Assembly: GCF_043555865.1 (NCBI RefSeq)
Contig: NZ_JBIGHY010000003.1
Span: 248,001 to 312,000, forward strand
DNA: 64,000 nucleotides
Origin: Pelomonas dachongensis
GTDB lineage: Bacteria > Pseudomonadota > Gammaproteobacteria > Burkholderiales > Burkholderiaceae_C
Reading direction: 5' to 3'
Shown piece after piece: positions 26,345 to 34,839 of the stretch. A program made the position numbers and the translations under genes. The notes below the pieces were generated by a model. It saw only the letters and a program-made list of their open reading frames with translations, did no database searches and was not told the DNA's origin. The stretch's first letter is position 1. Each line of letters begins with the position of its first letter.

Positions 26345-28501
26345 TCAGTAGTCCAGCCGCAGCGTGGCCTTGGCCGTGCGCGGGCTGCCCAGCTTGATCC
26401 AGTCCTGGACGAACTGGTGGCTGCCGGTGAAGTACTTGCGGTCGAACAGGTTGTCGACGTTGAGTTGCAGCGAGGCCTTGGCGCCCGCCCAGCCGAACTT
26501 GTAGGCCACCATCGCGTCCACGCGGGCATAGCCGGGCATCTGGAAGGTGTTGCCGGAATCGCCCTCACGCTGCCCCTGCGAGAACACACCTGCGGCGGTA
26601 CTCCACTGGCTGTCGATGGCGTAGCGGGCCCACACGCTGCCGGCGTGACGCGCCACGTTGGCAAGCTTCTTGCCCCTGTAGGTAGGGTCCTCCAGCACCT
26701 CCGTGTCGGTATAGGCATAGGAGGCGATGACCGACACGCTGCGGGTCAACTGGCCGGACAGGTCCCACTCCAGGCCACGCGAGCGAGCCTTGCCGATCGT
26801 GATGGTGTCGTAGCCTGGTGCCGCAGCGATCGGCACGGAGCCGCCCCGGTTGCGCTTGGTCAGCTCGTACAGCGCCACGGTTGAGCTGAGCTTGCCATCG
26901 AAAAGCTCGATCTTGTGGCCCACCTCGAACTGCTTGGCGCGCTCCGCCTCCAATGCGACCGGATTGGGCCCCTGGGTGCTTCGCCCGTTGTTGGCAGAGA
27001 CAGCATCCTGGTACTGCGCATAGATCGACTGGTTGGGCACGAACTGCCAGACGGCGCCCAGGCGCGGCGTGGTGAACGACTTCTCGTTCGGCTCGGTGCC
27101 CGGTGCGGCGTAGATGGCGCTGGTGCGGTCGTGGCGAAGAGCGACTGTCAGGGACACCCCGCTGCCCAGCGCAATCTGATCCTGCACATAGACGCTGGTC
27201 CAGCGGTTGCGGTCTTCCATGTCCAGGGGTCCGGACATGGCGAGATCGAGTGGCGGCGTCTTGCCGAGCAACGGGTTGTAGATGTCCACCGACGCGATCT
27301 GCTGGAAATAGGTCGTGCCGGTCTTGCGGCCGCTGTAGGCGTCGACGCCCAGCAGCAAGTTGTGCTTGAGGCCGCCAGCCTCCAGCTTGCCGATCAGGTC
27401 GACATTGAACTGGTCCAGCTTGTACTTGCCGTCCGGCCGCACGTAAAAGTAGTAGCGGCACAGTGGATTGCCGGTGCCGGGGCAGGTCGCGTCGGGCGTC
27501 ATGCCGGCCATGTAGTCGGCGCGGTAGGTCGCGATGTCCATCTCGGACGTGTCGCTGCGCAGGCTCAGCAGCTTGCCCTTGAGCTGCCAGGCACTCGACA
27601 GCCGATGCTCGCCTTCCAGCTTCAGGCTGGTGGTTTTTCCGGAAGACAGATAGGGCGAGTCGTTGAACTGGCGCTCCCAAGGCAGGTCCGCCGGCCGGTT
27701 GCCCACGGCGGGGATGCCGTAGTCGGTGCGATAGCGCTGGTCGCTGTAGTCCAGCGTGGCGGTGATCGTGGTCTCGGCGCTGGGCCCCCAGGCCAGGGCC
27801 GCCGTGAAGGCACCGAGCTTGTCCTTCACGAAGTCGCGGATGGAATCTGACGTGTAGTAGGACGCGGCCACGCGAGCGCGCAGGCTGCGGTCGTCATTGA
27901 GCGCGCCGGAGGCTTCGAGCGCCGTGCGCCACAGGCCGTACTGACCGACCGTCTGCTCCACGCTCAGCGCCGACACCGCGCCGATCGGCTTGGTCACCAC
28001 ATTGACCAGGCCGCCGGGTTCGGCACGCCCGTACAGCACGCTGGCCGGGCCCTTCACCACTTCCACCGACAGTACGTTGGCCATGTTGATGGGCACGCCG
28101 GTGACCTTGCTGCCGTCGATGTAGTAGGTCGAACTGCCCGACATGGAGCCCATCGCCGTCATCGAGACGCTGGGGAAGCCGCGCAGGATGGTCAGCGGCA
28201 TGGCGCTGCCGTTGAAGCCGAAATCGAACTGCACGCCGGAGACATTGCGCAGCGCGTCGCCCAACTGCAGCGCGTTCTGGTCCTCGATGACTGCGCGCGG
28301 CACGATCTGCACGCTCTGCGGGCTCTGCAGGTTGGGGGTGGCTGTCCGGTTGCCGGTGGCGGTATCCGTCGCCTTGTAGTCCTCGCGCTGGCCCTGGACC
28401 TTGACGGGGGGCAGAACCTGGGCGGTGTCTTGGGACTGCGCCTGGGCGCACAGGGCGAGGCAGGCGAGTGCCAGCGGGGTCAGCGCTTGGAGCCGATTCA
28501 T
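26345..28501 (-). CDS. TonB-dependent siderophore receptor
   Basis: 718 residues from ATG 28501, which is preceded by AAGGA; a longer frame exists. Signal peptide ends ALCAQA. Plug: SPQSVQIVPRAVIEDQNALQ, LTILRGFPSVSM, YYIDGSKVTGVPIN and VVKGPASVLYGRAEPGGLVN; a cysteine pair (CPGTGNPLC) in an outer loop; barrel ends AKATLRLDY with terminal Tyr. It is followed closely by the DJ-1-like lipoprotein gene. Ligand unknown; an isonitrile-bearing or copper chelate would fit the downstream gene but is speculation. Confidence 0.9.
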   Translation of the reverse strand: MNRLQALTPLALACLALCAQAQSQDTAQVLPPVKVQGQREDYKATDTATGNRTATPNLQSPQSVQIVPRAVIEDQNALQLGDALRNVSGVQFDFGFNGSAMPLTILRGFPSVSMTAMGSMSGSSTYYIDGSKVTGVPINMANVLSVEVVKGPASVLYGRAEPGGLVNVVTKPIGAVSALSVEQTVGQYGLWRTALEASGALNDDRSLRARVAASYYTSDSIRDFVKDKLGAFTAALAWGPSAETTITATLDYSDQRYRTDYGIPAVGNRPADLPWERQFNDSPYLSSGKTTSLKLEGEHRLSSAWQLKGKLLSLRSDTSEMDIATYRADYMAGMTPDATCPGTGNPLCRYYFYVRPDGKYKLDQFNVDLIGKLEAGGLKHNLLLGVDAYSGRKTGTTYFQQIASVDIYNPLLGKTPPLDLAMSGPLDMEDRNRWTSVYVQDQIALGSGVSLTVALRHDRTSAIYAAPGTEPNEKSFTTPRLGAVWQFVPNQSIYAQYQDAVSANNGRSTQGPNPVALEAERAKQFEVGHKIELFDGKLSSTVALYELTKRNRGGSVPIAAAPGYDTITIGKARSRGLEWDLSGQLTRSVSVIASYAYTDTEVLEDPTYRGKKLANVARHAGSVWARYAIDSQWSTAAGVFSQGQREGDSGNTFQMPGYARVDAMVAYKFGWAGAKASLQLNVDNLFDRKYFTGSHQFVQDWIKLGSPRTAKATLRLDY

Positions 28502-28559
28502 GGGTAGGTCCTTGGTAGCGGAAGATGCGCCGGGCACTTGCGGTTGCCCGGCTGCGGAT

Positions 28560-28784
28560 TCAGTGCGTCGCGTGCAAGCTCGTGGCTTGCTCGAAGTGGC
28601 AGGTTTGACAGGCCGTTGGGCGACTCGGCGTCGAGCCGCTGTCGCGATTCAGCGACGCGGCTCCGGTCAGCGTCAGTGCAGCGGCGCACGCGGCCAGCGG
28701 GACCACTGCCAGGGCGACGAGGGCGCGCAGCGCTCCGCCCAGTTCCTGCCAGTACAGGTCTTCGAGGGGGCGGGACGGTCTCAT
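28560..28784 (-). CDS. Small membrane protein with CxxCH motif, 74 aa
   Basis: From ATG 28784 the product has one transmembrane helix (RALVALAVVPLAACAAALTL) and a short C-terminal tail with CQTCH, the CxxCH heme-attachment pattern, followed by more histidines (HATH). It may be a tiny membrane-anchored c-type cytochrome or a metal-binding tail. The start overlaps the stop of a 34-codon frame upstream. No family recognised. Coding status rests on position, coupling and the helix plus motif. Confidence 0.5.
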   Translation of the reverse strand: MRPSRPLEDLYWQELGGALRALVALAVVPLAACAAALTLTGAASLNRDSGSTPSRPTACQTCHFEQATSLHATH

Positions 28785-28885
28785 GGCAGCCACCCCGTGC
28801 GGGTCAGCAACCAAGCCAGCAGCGCCAGCGTGGCGCCGACATTGAAGTGCGTCATTGCGCGCATTGCGCGCTCGATCCATGACAT
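28781..28885 (-). CDS. Microprotein, single helix, 34 aa
   Basis: ATG 28885 has an AGGAG eight bases upstream. The product starts MSWIERAMRAMTHFNVGATL and continues as one hydrophobic helix ending TGWLP. The stop overlaps the next ATG (ATGA), the same pattern as real genes around it. Probably a small inner-membrane protein of the receptor operon. No family recognised. Confidence 0.45.
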   Translation of the reverse strand: MSWIERAMRAMTHFNVGATLALLAWLLTRTGWLP

Positions 28886-28990
28886 GGACGGGCTCCTGAA
28901 GCTCACGCAAGGGGCGGGTGCCGCCGTGCGTGATCAACGATGGGGCGCTGACCCGGCGCAGTGCGCCCGCGGCTCAGCGGTCGTTGAGAT

Positions 28991-29377
28991 TCAGGCGTTC
29001 AGGGGAGGTGCGCGCGGTTGAGCGCTGGCCCAGGCGAACAGCGTCCGTGGCGCAGCCAGGAACAGTTCGGGGACGTGGAAGGCGAGTGTGTCCAGCGTCA
29101 AGCCGGCCAGCGCTGCGGGAGGCAGTCCCAGCACGGTGGTGTGCGTGGAACAGTAGGGGCAGTGCTTCATGGACTGCCCGCCGGACCCTTGATCGGTCGA
29201 TTTGCCGGGCTCGTCGAGCTTGACCAACTTGGCGCCGGTGGCACTGCAGATCTCAGCCCAGCCGGCAGGCGCATCGCCTCGGAAGGCATGCGACAACGTC
29301 GGCGCGAGAGCGCTCAGCAGGATGGCGAAGCACGCGATCCATAACGTGAGGGCTCTGAGGCGGCGGCTGGCCAACAT
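28991..29377 (-). CDS. DUF2946 family membrane protein
   Basis: About 128 residues from ATG 29377 (another ATG three codons earlier). N-terminal helix LTLWIACFAILLSALAPTL, then WAEICSATGAKLVKLDEPG and a cysteine/histidine cluster MKHCPYCSTH, then a second hydrophobic stretch. DUF2946 proteins are found next to copper and siderophore uptake genes and may bind metal through the C/H cluster. Likely first gene of the leftward copper/receptor group. An intact homologue of the truncated gene at 14324. Confidence 0.8.
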   Translation of the reverse strand: MLASRRLRALTLWIACFAILLSALAPTLSHAFRGDAPAGWAEICSATGAKLVKLDEPGKSTDQGSGGQSMKHCPYCSTHTTVLGLPPAALAGLTLDTLAFHVPELFLAAPRTLFAWASAQPRAPPLNA

Positions 29378-29971
29378 GACGTGCATTCTAGGCGGCGCAT
29401 GTCTTTGGGGAATGGTACGAAGCCAAGTCCCCGAGGCTGATGAGAACTTGATAGGCTGCACGATCAGCAGAGGCAGCGTCTGCGGAAAGCCACCGCACTC
29501 GGCCCACATCGCCGAAGCGGAGCGTCACCGCCAAAAGGAGCCCGACTCTCGGCGCCAGCGTTGGCTTGCTCAGCCAAGTCCGACAGGTTGGCGCGTGCTC
29601 GAGTCAGCGGCACGACATCATTGGCTGAGACGCCCATCGCTCTCTCCGGTTGGGCTCAAAAGGCCGAACCGGCCCCCACTGGGATTTGATGGACGCACGT
29701 GCTGTCGAAGCAAGTCGCCGAGTTCGTCCTGGGACAGGCCAAGAATGCTCATCCTTCTATCGCCTCCCCAGATCAGTGCAGAGCGGTAGCGGGTAGCTGA
29801 TCGGCGGCTTGGCGCCTCCCTCGGAAAGAGCTTTCTCGTGAGCCGAAACTGCCCAGGATCGCAATATTCCAAGTAGGCGTCATGTCAAGCCTGGTCCAAA
29901 TTTGATGTTTTGAGAGCTATATGGCAGTGAAAATTGTTCTTATAAAGACAAATCAAAGATAGACTTGACCG
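29378..29971. other. Intergenic stretch without convincing genes
   Basis: Between the DUF2946 gene and the HipBA pair. An 84-codon frame on the minus strand (29618-29872) shows no family features. The last 90 bases are clearly AT-richer than the surroundings (TTTGATGTTTTGAGAGCTAT, then TTCTTATAAAGACAAATCAA) and probably contain the hipBA promoter and operators. Nothing else seen. Confidence 0.5.
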
Positions 29972-30295
29972 GTGAAAACGATCCGCATGGCACTTAGATC
30001 CCCTGCAAAGCGCACGCCGGTCTTGATCGAGTCGGCGCTTCAGAGGCTTGGCGCCCGCGTGCTCCAAGCCCGTAAGTTCCGGTCTCTCACCCGAGAAGAC
30101 CTAGCCGGCTTGGCCGACATCTCCGTCTCTACGTTGCGGCACATCGAAGCTGGCTCGGAGGGAGTGGCCATCGGCAACATTCTGCGGGTGCTGCAGAGCA
30201 TGGGTCTACTTGACCAAGTCGAAGAACTTTTTGACGCCAAGCGAGACCCTGAGGCCATTGCCTTTGCAGAGCGCAAGGCAACGGAGAGCCGCTGA
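29972..30295 (+). CDS. hipB: HipB-type antitoxin (XRE family)
   Basis: 107 residues from a GTG at 29972 (an ATG six codons later is an equal candidate). A helix-turn-helix of the XRE type: LGARVLQARKFRSLTREDLA, LADISVSTLRHIEAGS. The antitoxin binds and silences the HipA kinase and represses the operon. TGA and the hipA ATG overlap by one base (TGATG). A decayed paralogue fragment lies at 2590-2814. Confidence 0.85.
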   Translation: MKTIRMALRSPAKRTPVLIESALQRLGARVLQARKFRSLTREDLAGLADISVSTLRHIEAGSEGVAIGNILRVLQSMGLLDQVEELFDAKRDPEAIAFAERKATESR

Positions 30296-31590
30296 TGTCC
30301 CTCACGCCTGTCTGGGCCTGGCTGCCTCATCAATCTGAACCAGTCCTTGCTGGCGAGCTGGAGATCGGGCACGGCGCACGCTTCCTTTACTCGAAGGACT
30401 ACCTAGCATCCGATGCTGCCGTGGCTCTGGATCCCGTCGAGCTCCGCTTGAGGCGCAGTGCCCGAGGCATTCCGATCCAGGCGCCCGATGGTCTCCCTGG
30501 CGTAATCCGCGACGCCATGCCGGCCGGCTATGGAGCCGACCGCCTTCGTGCAGTCCATGGGCAAGGCCTTGAGCCGCTGCAGTTGCTGGAGCTGGGCGTG
30601 CCAGACAGCGTTGGAGCCATCGAGGTGTGCCATGACATCGAGGCCAAGCTGAAATGGCGCCCGAAAGACCTGGACGATCTCAAGGTGCTGGCCGAAGAGC
30701 TGGACGCTGCCGGACCAAGCAGCCGCACGCTGCGACGCTTGGCCGATGATCTGGACACCAGCGCCGGCGGCGAGCGGCCAAAGGCAACGCTCGTTCATGA
30801 GGGACAGCTCTGGTTAGCCAAGCTGCAGGACCGTGGCGACAGGGCCGCCATGCCGGCCCGCGAGTACGTCACCATGAAGCTGGCTGAGGAGGTCGGAATT
30901 AACGCCGCCCCGGTTCGCCTGTTCACCTTCGGCTCCCACCAGGTGCTGATGGTGAGGCGATTTGATCGCAGCGGCGATCCCATGCGCCCCCAGCGCGCAC
31001 TCTTCGCAAGCGCTTCGACACTGCTTCGCCTTCCTCCTGCGGCTGCAAGGGGAGACCCCCAACGCTCATACCTGCTGCTGCAAGAGCGGCTGAGCACGTG
31101 GGCGAGGGTCAGTCCGTCTGGCCCGTCCCGGCTACCTGAGCAGATCCCTGAGCTTTGGCGTCGGGTGGCTTTCAACGCCATGGTCGGCAACGTTGACGAC
31201 CATGCAGGCAACACGGCTTGCATATACACAGAACGTGACGGGGAATGGGCATGGGAGCTCTCGCCTGCCTATGACATCACGCCAGCCGCCACGCATATAC
31301 AGGCGCCGCTTGAGGAGGGGCCGTCTCTGGCGCTTTCCACCGGCACCGACAACTTGGCTCGAACCTCGATCGCGCGCCTGATGGGACTGGCAGAGCGCTT
31401 CGGCCTAGATGTCGGCGACGCTCGGTTGTGGCTGCGGGGTGCCGCCACAACCGTTGCAAACAGGTGGGAGGGCATGCTGCGCGACAGCGCTGCGCCGGTC
31501 ATTGGCGAAGATGCCGGCGTTGAATCGTTGATTGTCAGCGCCAGACCGGCGTTCGCCTATGGCGAGTGGCTAGCACAGGTGTTGCGCTGA
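30295..31590 (+). CDS. hipA: HipA-type serine/threonine kinase toxin
   Basis: 431 residues, normal length. Kinase features of the HipA fold: glycine-rich GGERPKATLVHEGQLWLAKL with the ATP-binding lysine, a catalytic block NAMVGNVDDHAGNT, and the metal-binding AYDITP (DFG equivalent). HipA toxins phosphorylate glutamyl-tRNA synthetase (E. coli HipA) or other aminoacyl-tRNA synthetases and stop translation. Its place at the left edge of a tRNA-repair island is suggestive, since both concern tRNA, but may be chance. Confidence 0.9.
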   Translation: MSLTPVWAWLPHQSEPVLAGELEIGHGARFLYSKDYLASDAAVALDPVELRLRRSARGIPIQAPDGLPGVIRDAMPAGYGADRLRAVHGQGLEPLQLLELGVPDSVGAIEVCHDIEAKLKWRPKDLDDLKVLAEELDAAGPSSRTLRRLADDLDTSAGGERPKATLVHEGQLWLAKLQDRGDRAAMPAREYVTMKLAEEVGINAAPVRLFTFGSHQVLMVRRFDRSGDPMRPQRALFASASTLLRLPPAAARGDPQRSYLLLQERLSTWARVSPSGPSRLPEQIPELWRRVAFNAMVGNVDDHAGNTACIYTERDGEWAWELSPAYDITPAATHIQAPLEEGPSLALSTGTDNLARTSIARLMGLAERFGLDVGDARLWLRGAATTVANRWEGMLRDSAAPVIGEDAGVESLIVSARPAFAYGEWLAQVLR

Positions 31591-31744
31591 GGTCCGATTT
31601 AGGTCCCGTCGCTAGAACGTGCACGCAAAAGTTCATTCAACTGTGCGACACCAGGGCTGATGCACAGCAGCGAGTTGGCTAAAGATCTCTTTCATTGCTT
31701 TCTTGAATCTTGTTCTTCGTGGTTCAGGTACTTCCAAAGGTCAC

Positions 31745-32293
31745 TCAGGGCCAGCTAATAAAACAGCTCGGCACGGCATCGGCAAGCCAGAACGTAAAGT
31801 TGGCTTGGTAGAAGACGACGCCCTCGGCATAAGCGCGCTTCGCGTCGAGCTCCAGGAGGCAAGCGGGGCCATGCCTGCCCCCCACCGACATGGCCAACTG
31901 GCGGTCGGTGGTGAGATGGACGTACTGGCGCTTCATGGGCAGCAGCCCCGTGTCACGGATCTGGCTGAGCGCGTCGCGGGCAGTGCCATGAAAGAGCACG
32001 GCCGGAGGCTCCGCCGGCACCAACTCGATCCGCTCCGCCAAGGAGTGACCGTAGTTGGCACGAACCGCATCCCCTTGGATGGCATACCGTTGCTTCTGCG
32101 GCTCGACGAGCGCCACGACGGCCTTGACGGTCTCTGGCGTCACTGCCGGGATTGACTGCCGAAGTGCATGGACCAGCTCATCCAGTGAAACGTAGCCCTC
32201 CGGGTCGAGCTGCAAGCCGCTTCGCTCAGGCGCATGGCGAAGCAGGTAGGCCATCTGCTTGCTGACTTGCTTGAGCAGCCTCTCGTTGCTCAT
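31745..32293 (-). CDS. kptA: RNA 2'-phosphotransferase (Tpt1/KptA)
   Basis: Removes the 2'-phosphate at an RNA splice junction using NAD+, releasing ADP-ribose cyclic phosphate. 182 residues from ATG 32293, which overlaps the lysR stop (ATGA). All four residues of the Tpt1 catalytic tetrad are in place: Arg19-His20 (LLRHAPE), Arg78 (VRANYGHS) and Arg140 (GGRHG), along with LFHGT and the QYVHLTTD segment. KptA is a yeast-type tRNA-splicing enzyme with a scattered bacterial distribution; here it sits in an RNA-repair island, which gives it an obvious job on ligated RNA with a 2'-phosphate. Confidence 0.93.
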   Translation of the reverse strand: MSNERLLKQVSKQMAYLLRHAPERSGLQLDPEGYVSLDELVHALRQSIPAVTPETVKAVVALVEPQKQRYAIQGDAVRANYGHSLAERIELVPAEPPAVLFHGTARDALSQIRDTGLLPMKRQYVHLTTDRQLAMSVGGRHGPACLLELDAKRAYAEGVVFYQANFTFWLADAVPSCFISWP

Positions 32294-33183
32294 GTGGACG
32301 TCTTCCAAGCGTTCCCGCGATCTTGCAATGCGGCGCGCAGATGCCCAGCGGGCGTGGACTTGGCGAGGCCGCGCAGGTGGAAGCAGTGATATCGCAGCAC
32401 CGGCAGCTCAGGCAGCGCGATGGCAACGACACCAGCGGGCAGGCGGCAGCAGGCATTGACGACGGCGGCGCCAGCGCCCATGGCCACGAAGCTGAGCATC
32501 AACTCCCAACCATTGGCCTCCAGTGCGACCTCCCAAGACACGTCTGCTGCCCGAAGCAGTGCAGCAAGCATCTCGCGATGCGGGCGACCTCGCGGCGGCA
32601 CAACCAGACGCTCCCCGGCAAGGTCCGTCAGCTTGACCCGGGTCCTTCCCGCCAGACGGTGGGACTGCGGCACTGCCAGCACCTGCCCGACCGTGGTGAG
32701 CACCATCGACTGGAGCTGATCAGGGACATCGTCCAGCGGCGCGACGCCCAGCTGTGCCTTGCCGCAGAGCACCGCAGCCAGAGCCTCCTCGCGATTCAGC
32801 GTGAGCAGACGAAGCGGCGCTGGCGCACCGTTCTGGAACGCCTTGATACCTGCATGCAGGAGGTAGAGGTATGCGCCCTCACCCGCGGCCAGCGTCACTG
32901 GCCGCTCGGCCAAGCCGTGCAACTGGGCGAGCAAGTCGGCTGTGCCATCGCGGAGCTGACGTCCATACCGGGCGATCAGCTCGCCATGCTCCGTCAACTC
33001 CAAGGAACGCCCGACACGGCAATAGAGCGGGCGGTCTAGCCGCTCGCTGAGCTTTCGTACCTTGACGTGCAAGGCGGGCTGCGAGATGTGCAGCCGTCGA
33101 GCGGCTTCACTGAAATTCAGCGAATCGGCAAAGGCGGCGAACGCCATCACGGCGTCCAGGTCGAGGTTGGAGGGGGGCGGCAT
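32290..33183 (-). CDS. LysR-family transcriptional regulator
   Basis: 297 residues. N-terminal helix-turn-helix (SLNFSEAARRLHISQPALHV, KVRKLSERL), then a periplasmic-binding-like effector domain. It is divergent, across 100 bases, from the HAD-like gene and is the first gene of a two-gene unit with kptA, so it probably controls both. LysR regulators usually sense a small molecule; no ligand can be inferred. Confidence 0.9.
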   Translation of the reverse strand: MPPPSNLDLDAVMAFAAFADSLNFSEAARRLHISQPALHVKVRKLSERLDRPLYCRVGRSLELTEHGELIARYGRQLRDGTADLLAQLHGLAERPVTLAAGEGAYLYLLHAGIKAFQNGAPAPLRLLTLNREEALAAVLCGKAQLGVAPLDDVPDQLQSMVLTTVGQVLAVPQSHRLAGRTRVKLTDLAGERLVVPPRGRPHREMLAALLRAADVSWEVALEANGWELMLSFVAMGAGAAVVNACCRLPAGVVAIALPELPVLRYHCFHLRGLAKSTPAGHLRAALQDRGNAWKTST

Positions 33184-33285
33184 GTATATCGCTGGACTAT
33201 AGGCACTTTGCCATCAGTAGTTCCTGAATAGTCCTTGCCTTCCTAGCATTGCCTCCATCAACAACACATGACTCTGGGAATTCAC

Positions 33286-33795
33286 ATGCAAAAGCTAGGC
33301 ATCGACATCGGCCGCGTCCTCATCGCGCCAGATGCACCCAACGGGCGCGCTGACACTTCATTCATCGGCGGCACGCTCGCCGACGCGCTGGCGACGCCGC
33401 CGTATCTCGGCATGTTCGACGTCGTTCCGTCACTTGTCCAACGGTTCGAAGGGCGAGTCTGGCTGGTCTCCAAGGCCGGCCCCCGGGTTCAAGAGAAGAC
33501 GCGGCATTGGCTGCGCCACCACCGCTTCTTCGAGCGAACGGGCATCCCATCTGTCAACCTGCGCTTTTGCCTGGAGCGGGCGCAGAAGGCCGGGCACTGC
33601 GCCTCGCTGGGCATTACCCATTTCATCGATGACCGGCCCGATGTGCTGGATCACCTGGAGGGCGTTGTGACGCATCGCTTCCTCTTTGGTCCGCAACGCA
33701 AGCCTGTTGGCTCCCGCGGCGCGGAGGCGGTCATCGACTGGCAAGCGGCAGGCCAGGCCGTCATGGCCCGCCTCGGCGGCCCAGTCACGGCATGA
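33286..33795 (+). CDS. HAD-like hydrolase, unusual DxG nucleophile motif
   Basis: 169 residues from ATG 33286, six bases after GGGA; an ATG at 33268 is possible but has no ribosome site. Motif I is GIDIGRVLI, i.e. D-x-G where phosphatases usually have D-x-D. Motif II-like WLVSKAG and motif IV FIDDRPDVLDHL are present. It may remove terminal phosphates from RNA or nucleotides, or could have lost phosphatase activity. Its last 11 bases overlap the end of rtcA on the other strand. The link to RNA repair is by position only. Confidence 0.7.
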   Translation: MQKLGIDIGRVLIAPDAPNGRADTSFIGGTLADALATPPYLGMFDVVPSLVQRFEGRVWLVSKAGPRVQEKTRHWLRHHRFFERTGIPSVNLRFCLERAQKAGHCASLGITHFIDDRPDVLDHLEGVVTHRFLFGPQRKPVGSRGAEAVIDWQAAGQAVMARLGGPVTA

Positions 33796-34819
33796 CCGTG
33801 ACCTGCCAACCGTCTCGGGTCTTCTCCGTCTGGATGCACACAGGCAAGAACTTCTGGATCGTCTCGAAGTTCGTTGTCGCGTGGTCCGTCAGCTCGGTGG
33901 CCGTGTAGCTGGCACTGCATTGACGCTGCCAAACCGCCAGAGCCAGCGGCAGCACCCACTGGTCCGTGAGGTGGGGCCCCAACGCTGCATGGCTGACCTG
34001 ATACGCGCGGACTTCACGCACGACCTCCCTGGCCACCTGCTCGGCGCTCACGCCCTTCTCGCCGAAGGCCGTGAACACCTCGCTGACGTGCTCGTAGACG
34101 AGGGTCGCCAGCAGCGCGTTGCCCGGACCTTCGTTCTGCCGGCAGGCGGCTTCGCGCAGCTGGGCGTTGCTCCAGCCCAGGCTGGTGCCCAGTTGCTCCA
34201 GCTCGCGACGGGCGACCGAGCGCGGCAGTGCCGGTGCGAAGCATTCGGCATAGCTCTCAACTTTCGCCCCACGGTCGTTCAAGTCGAAGGGCTGCAGGCT
34301 GTCCTTGGCAGGCCAGATCGTGGCTTCGATCTCGCCTCCACCGGCGGGGTAGAAGCCCAGCCGTCGCAGCAAGAGGTCGGCCTTCGCGCCTAGCTTGTGC
34401 AGCAGCGGCGCGTAGCTGCGCTCCAGGAAGTGGAAGGGCGGCGCCATCGGGTTGTGCGTGCCGCCGCCCAGCTTCAAGCGGCTGGTTGCGTCGGCCAGCA
34501 TCAGCGCGGGCCAGACGGTCTGCAGCACGAGCGTGCAGCTGCCCGCCGTGCCGACGTTGAACTCGTAGTCGCCCGCTCGAACCGGTCCCGGCCTGAACAC
34601 CAGGGACTGGGAGTTCAGCTCGGCACCGTGGACATCCGCCCCGCACACCGCGGCGGCTGCGTTCACGCACGTCAGGTGTTGGCGCATGAGGCCAGGCTTG
34701 GCGCGGCCAGCGCGAATCTTCGTCAGCGTGAAGGGCTGGCCCGTGCACATGGACAGAGCCAGCGACGTCCGCAGGATTTGTCCTCCGCCCTCGCCGACGG
34801 AGCCATCGATTTCGATCAT
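33785..34819 (-). CDS. rtcA: RNA 3'-terminal phosphate cyclase
   Basis: Converts RNA 3'-phosphate to a 2',3'-cyclic phosphate through an adenylated intermediate. 344 residues, normal length. Family signatures: MIEIDGSVGEGGGQILRTSL at the start, IRAGRAKPGLMRQHL, FYPAGGGEI, and the C-terminal TDHATTN with the nucleophilic histidine. Last gene of the RtcR-controlled operon, 20 bases after the nucleotidyltransferase gene. Confidence 0.97.
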   Translation of the reverse strand: MIEIDGSVGEGGGQILRTSLALSMCTGQPFTLTKIRAGRAKPGLMRQHLTCVNAAAAVCGADVHGAELNSQSLVFRPGPVRAGDYEFNVGTAGSCTLVLQTVWPALMLADATSRLKLGGGTHNPMAPPFHFLERSYAPLLHKLGAKADLLLRRLGFYPAGGGEIEATIWPAKDSLQPFDLNDRGAKVESYAECFAPALPRSVARRELEQLGTSLGWSNAQLREAACRQNEGPGNALLATLVYEHVSEVFTAFGEKGVSAEQVAREVVREVRAYQVSHAALGPHLTDQWVLPLALAVWQRQCSASYTATELTDHATTNFETIQKFLPVCIQTEKTRDGWQVTVMP

Positions 34820-34839
34820 GTTCTTCTTCTCTTGTTGTT

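Noticed and set aside
29618..29872. 84-codon minus-strand frame in the gap before hipB
   Set aside because: No ribosome site, no family likeness and no neighbour coupling; left as unassigned.
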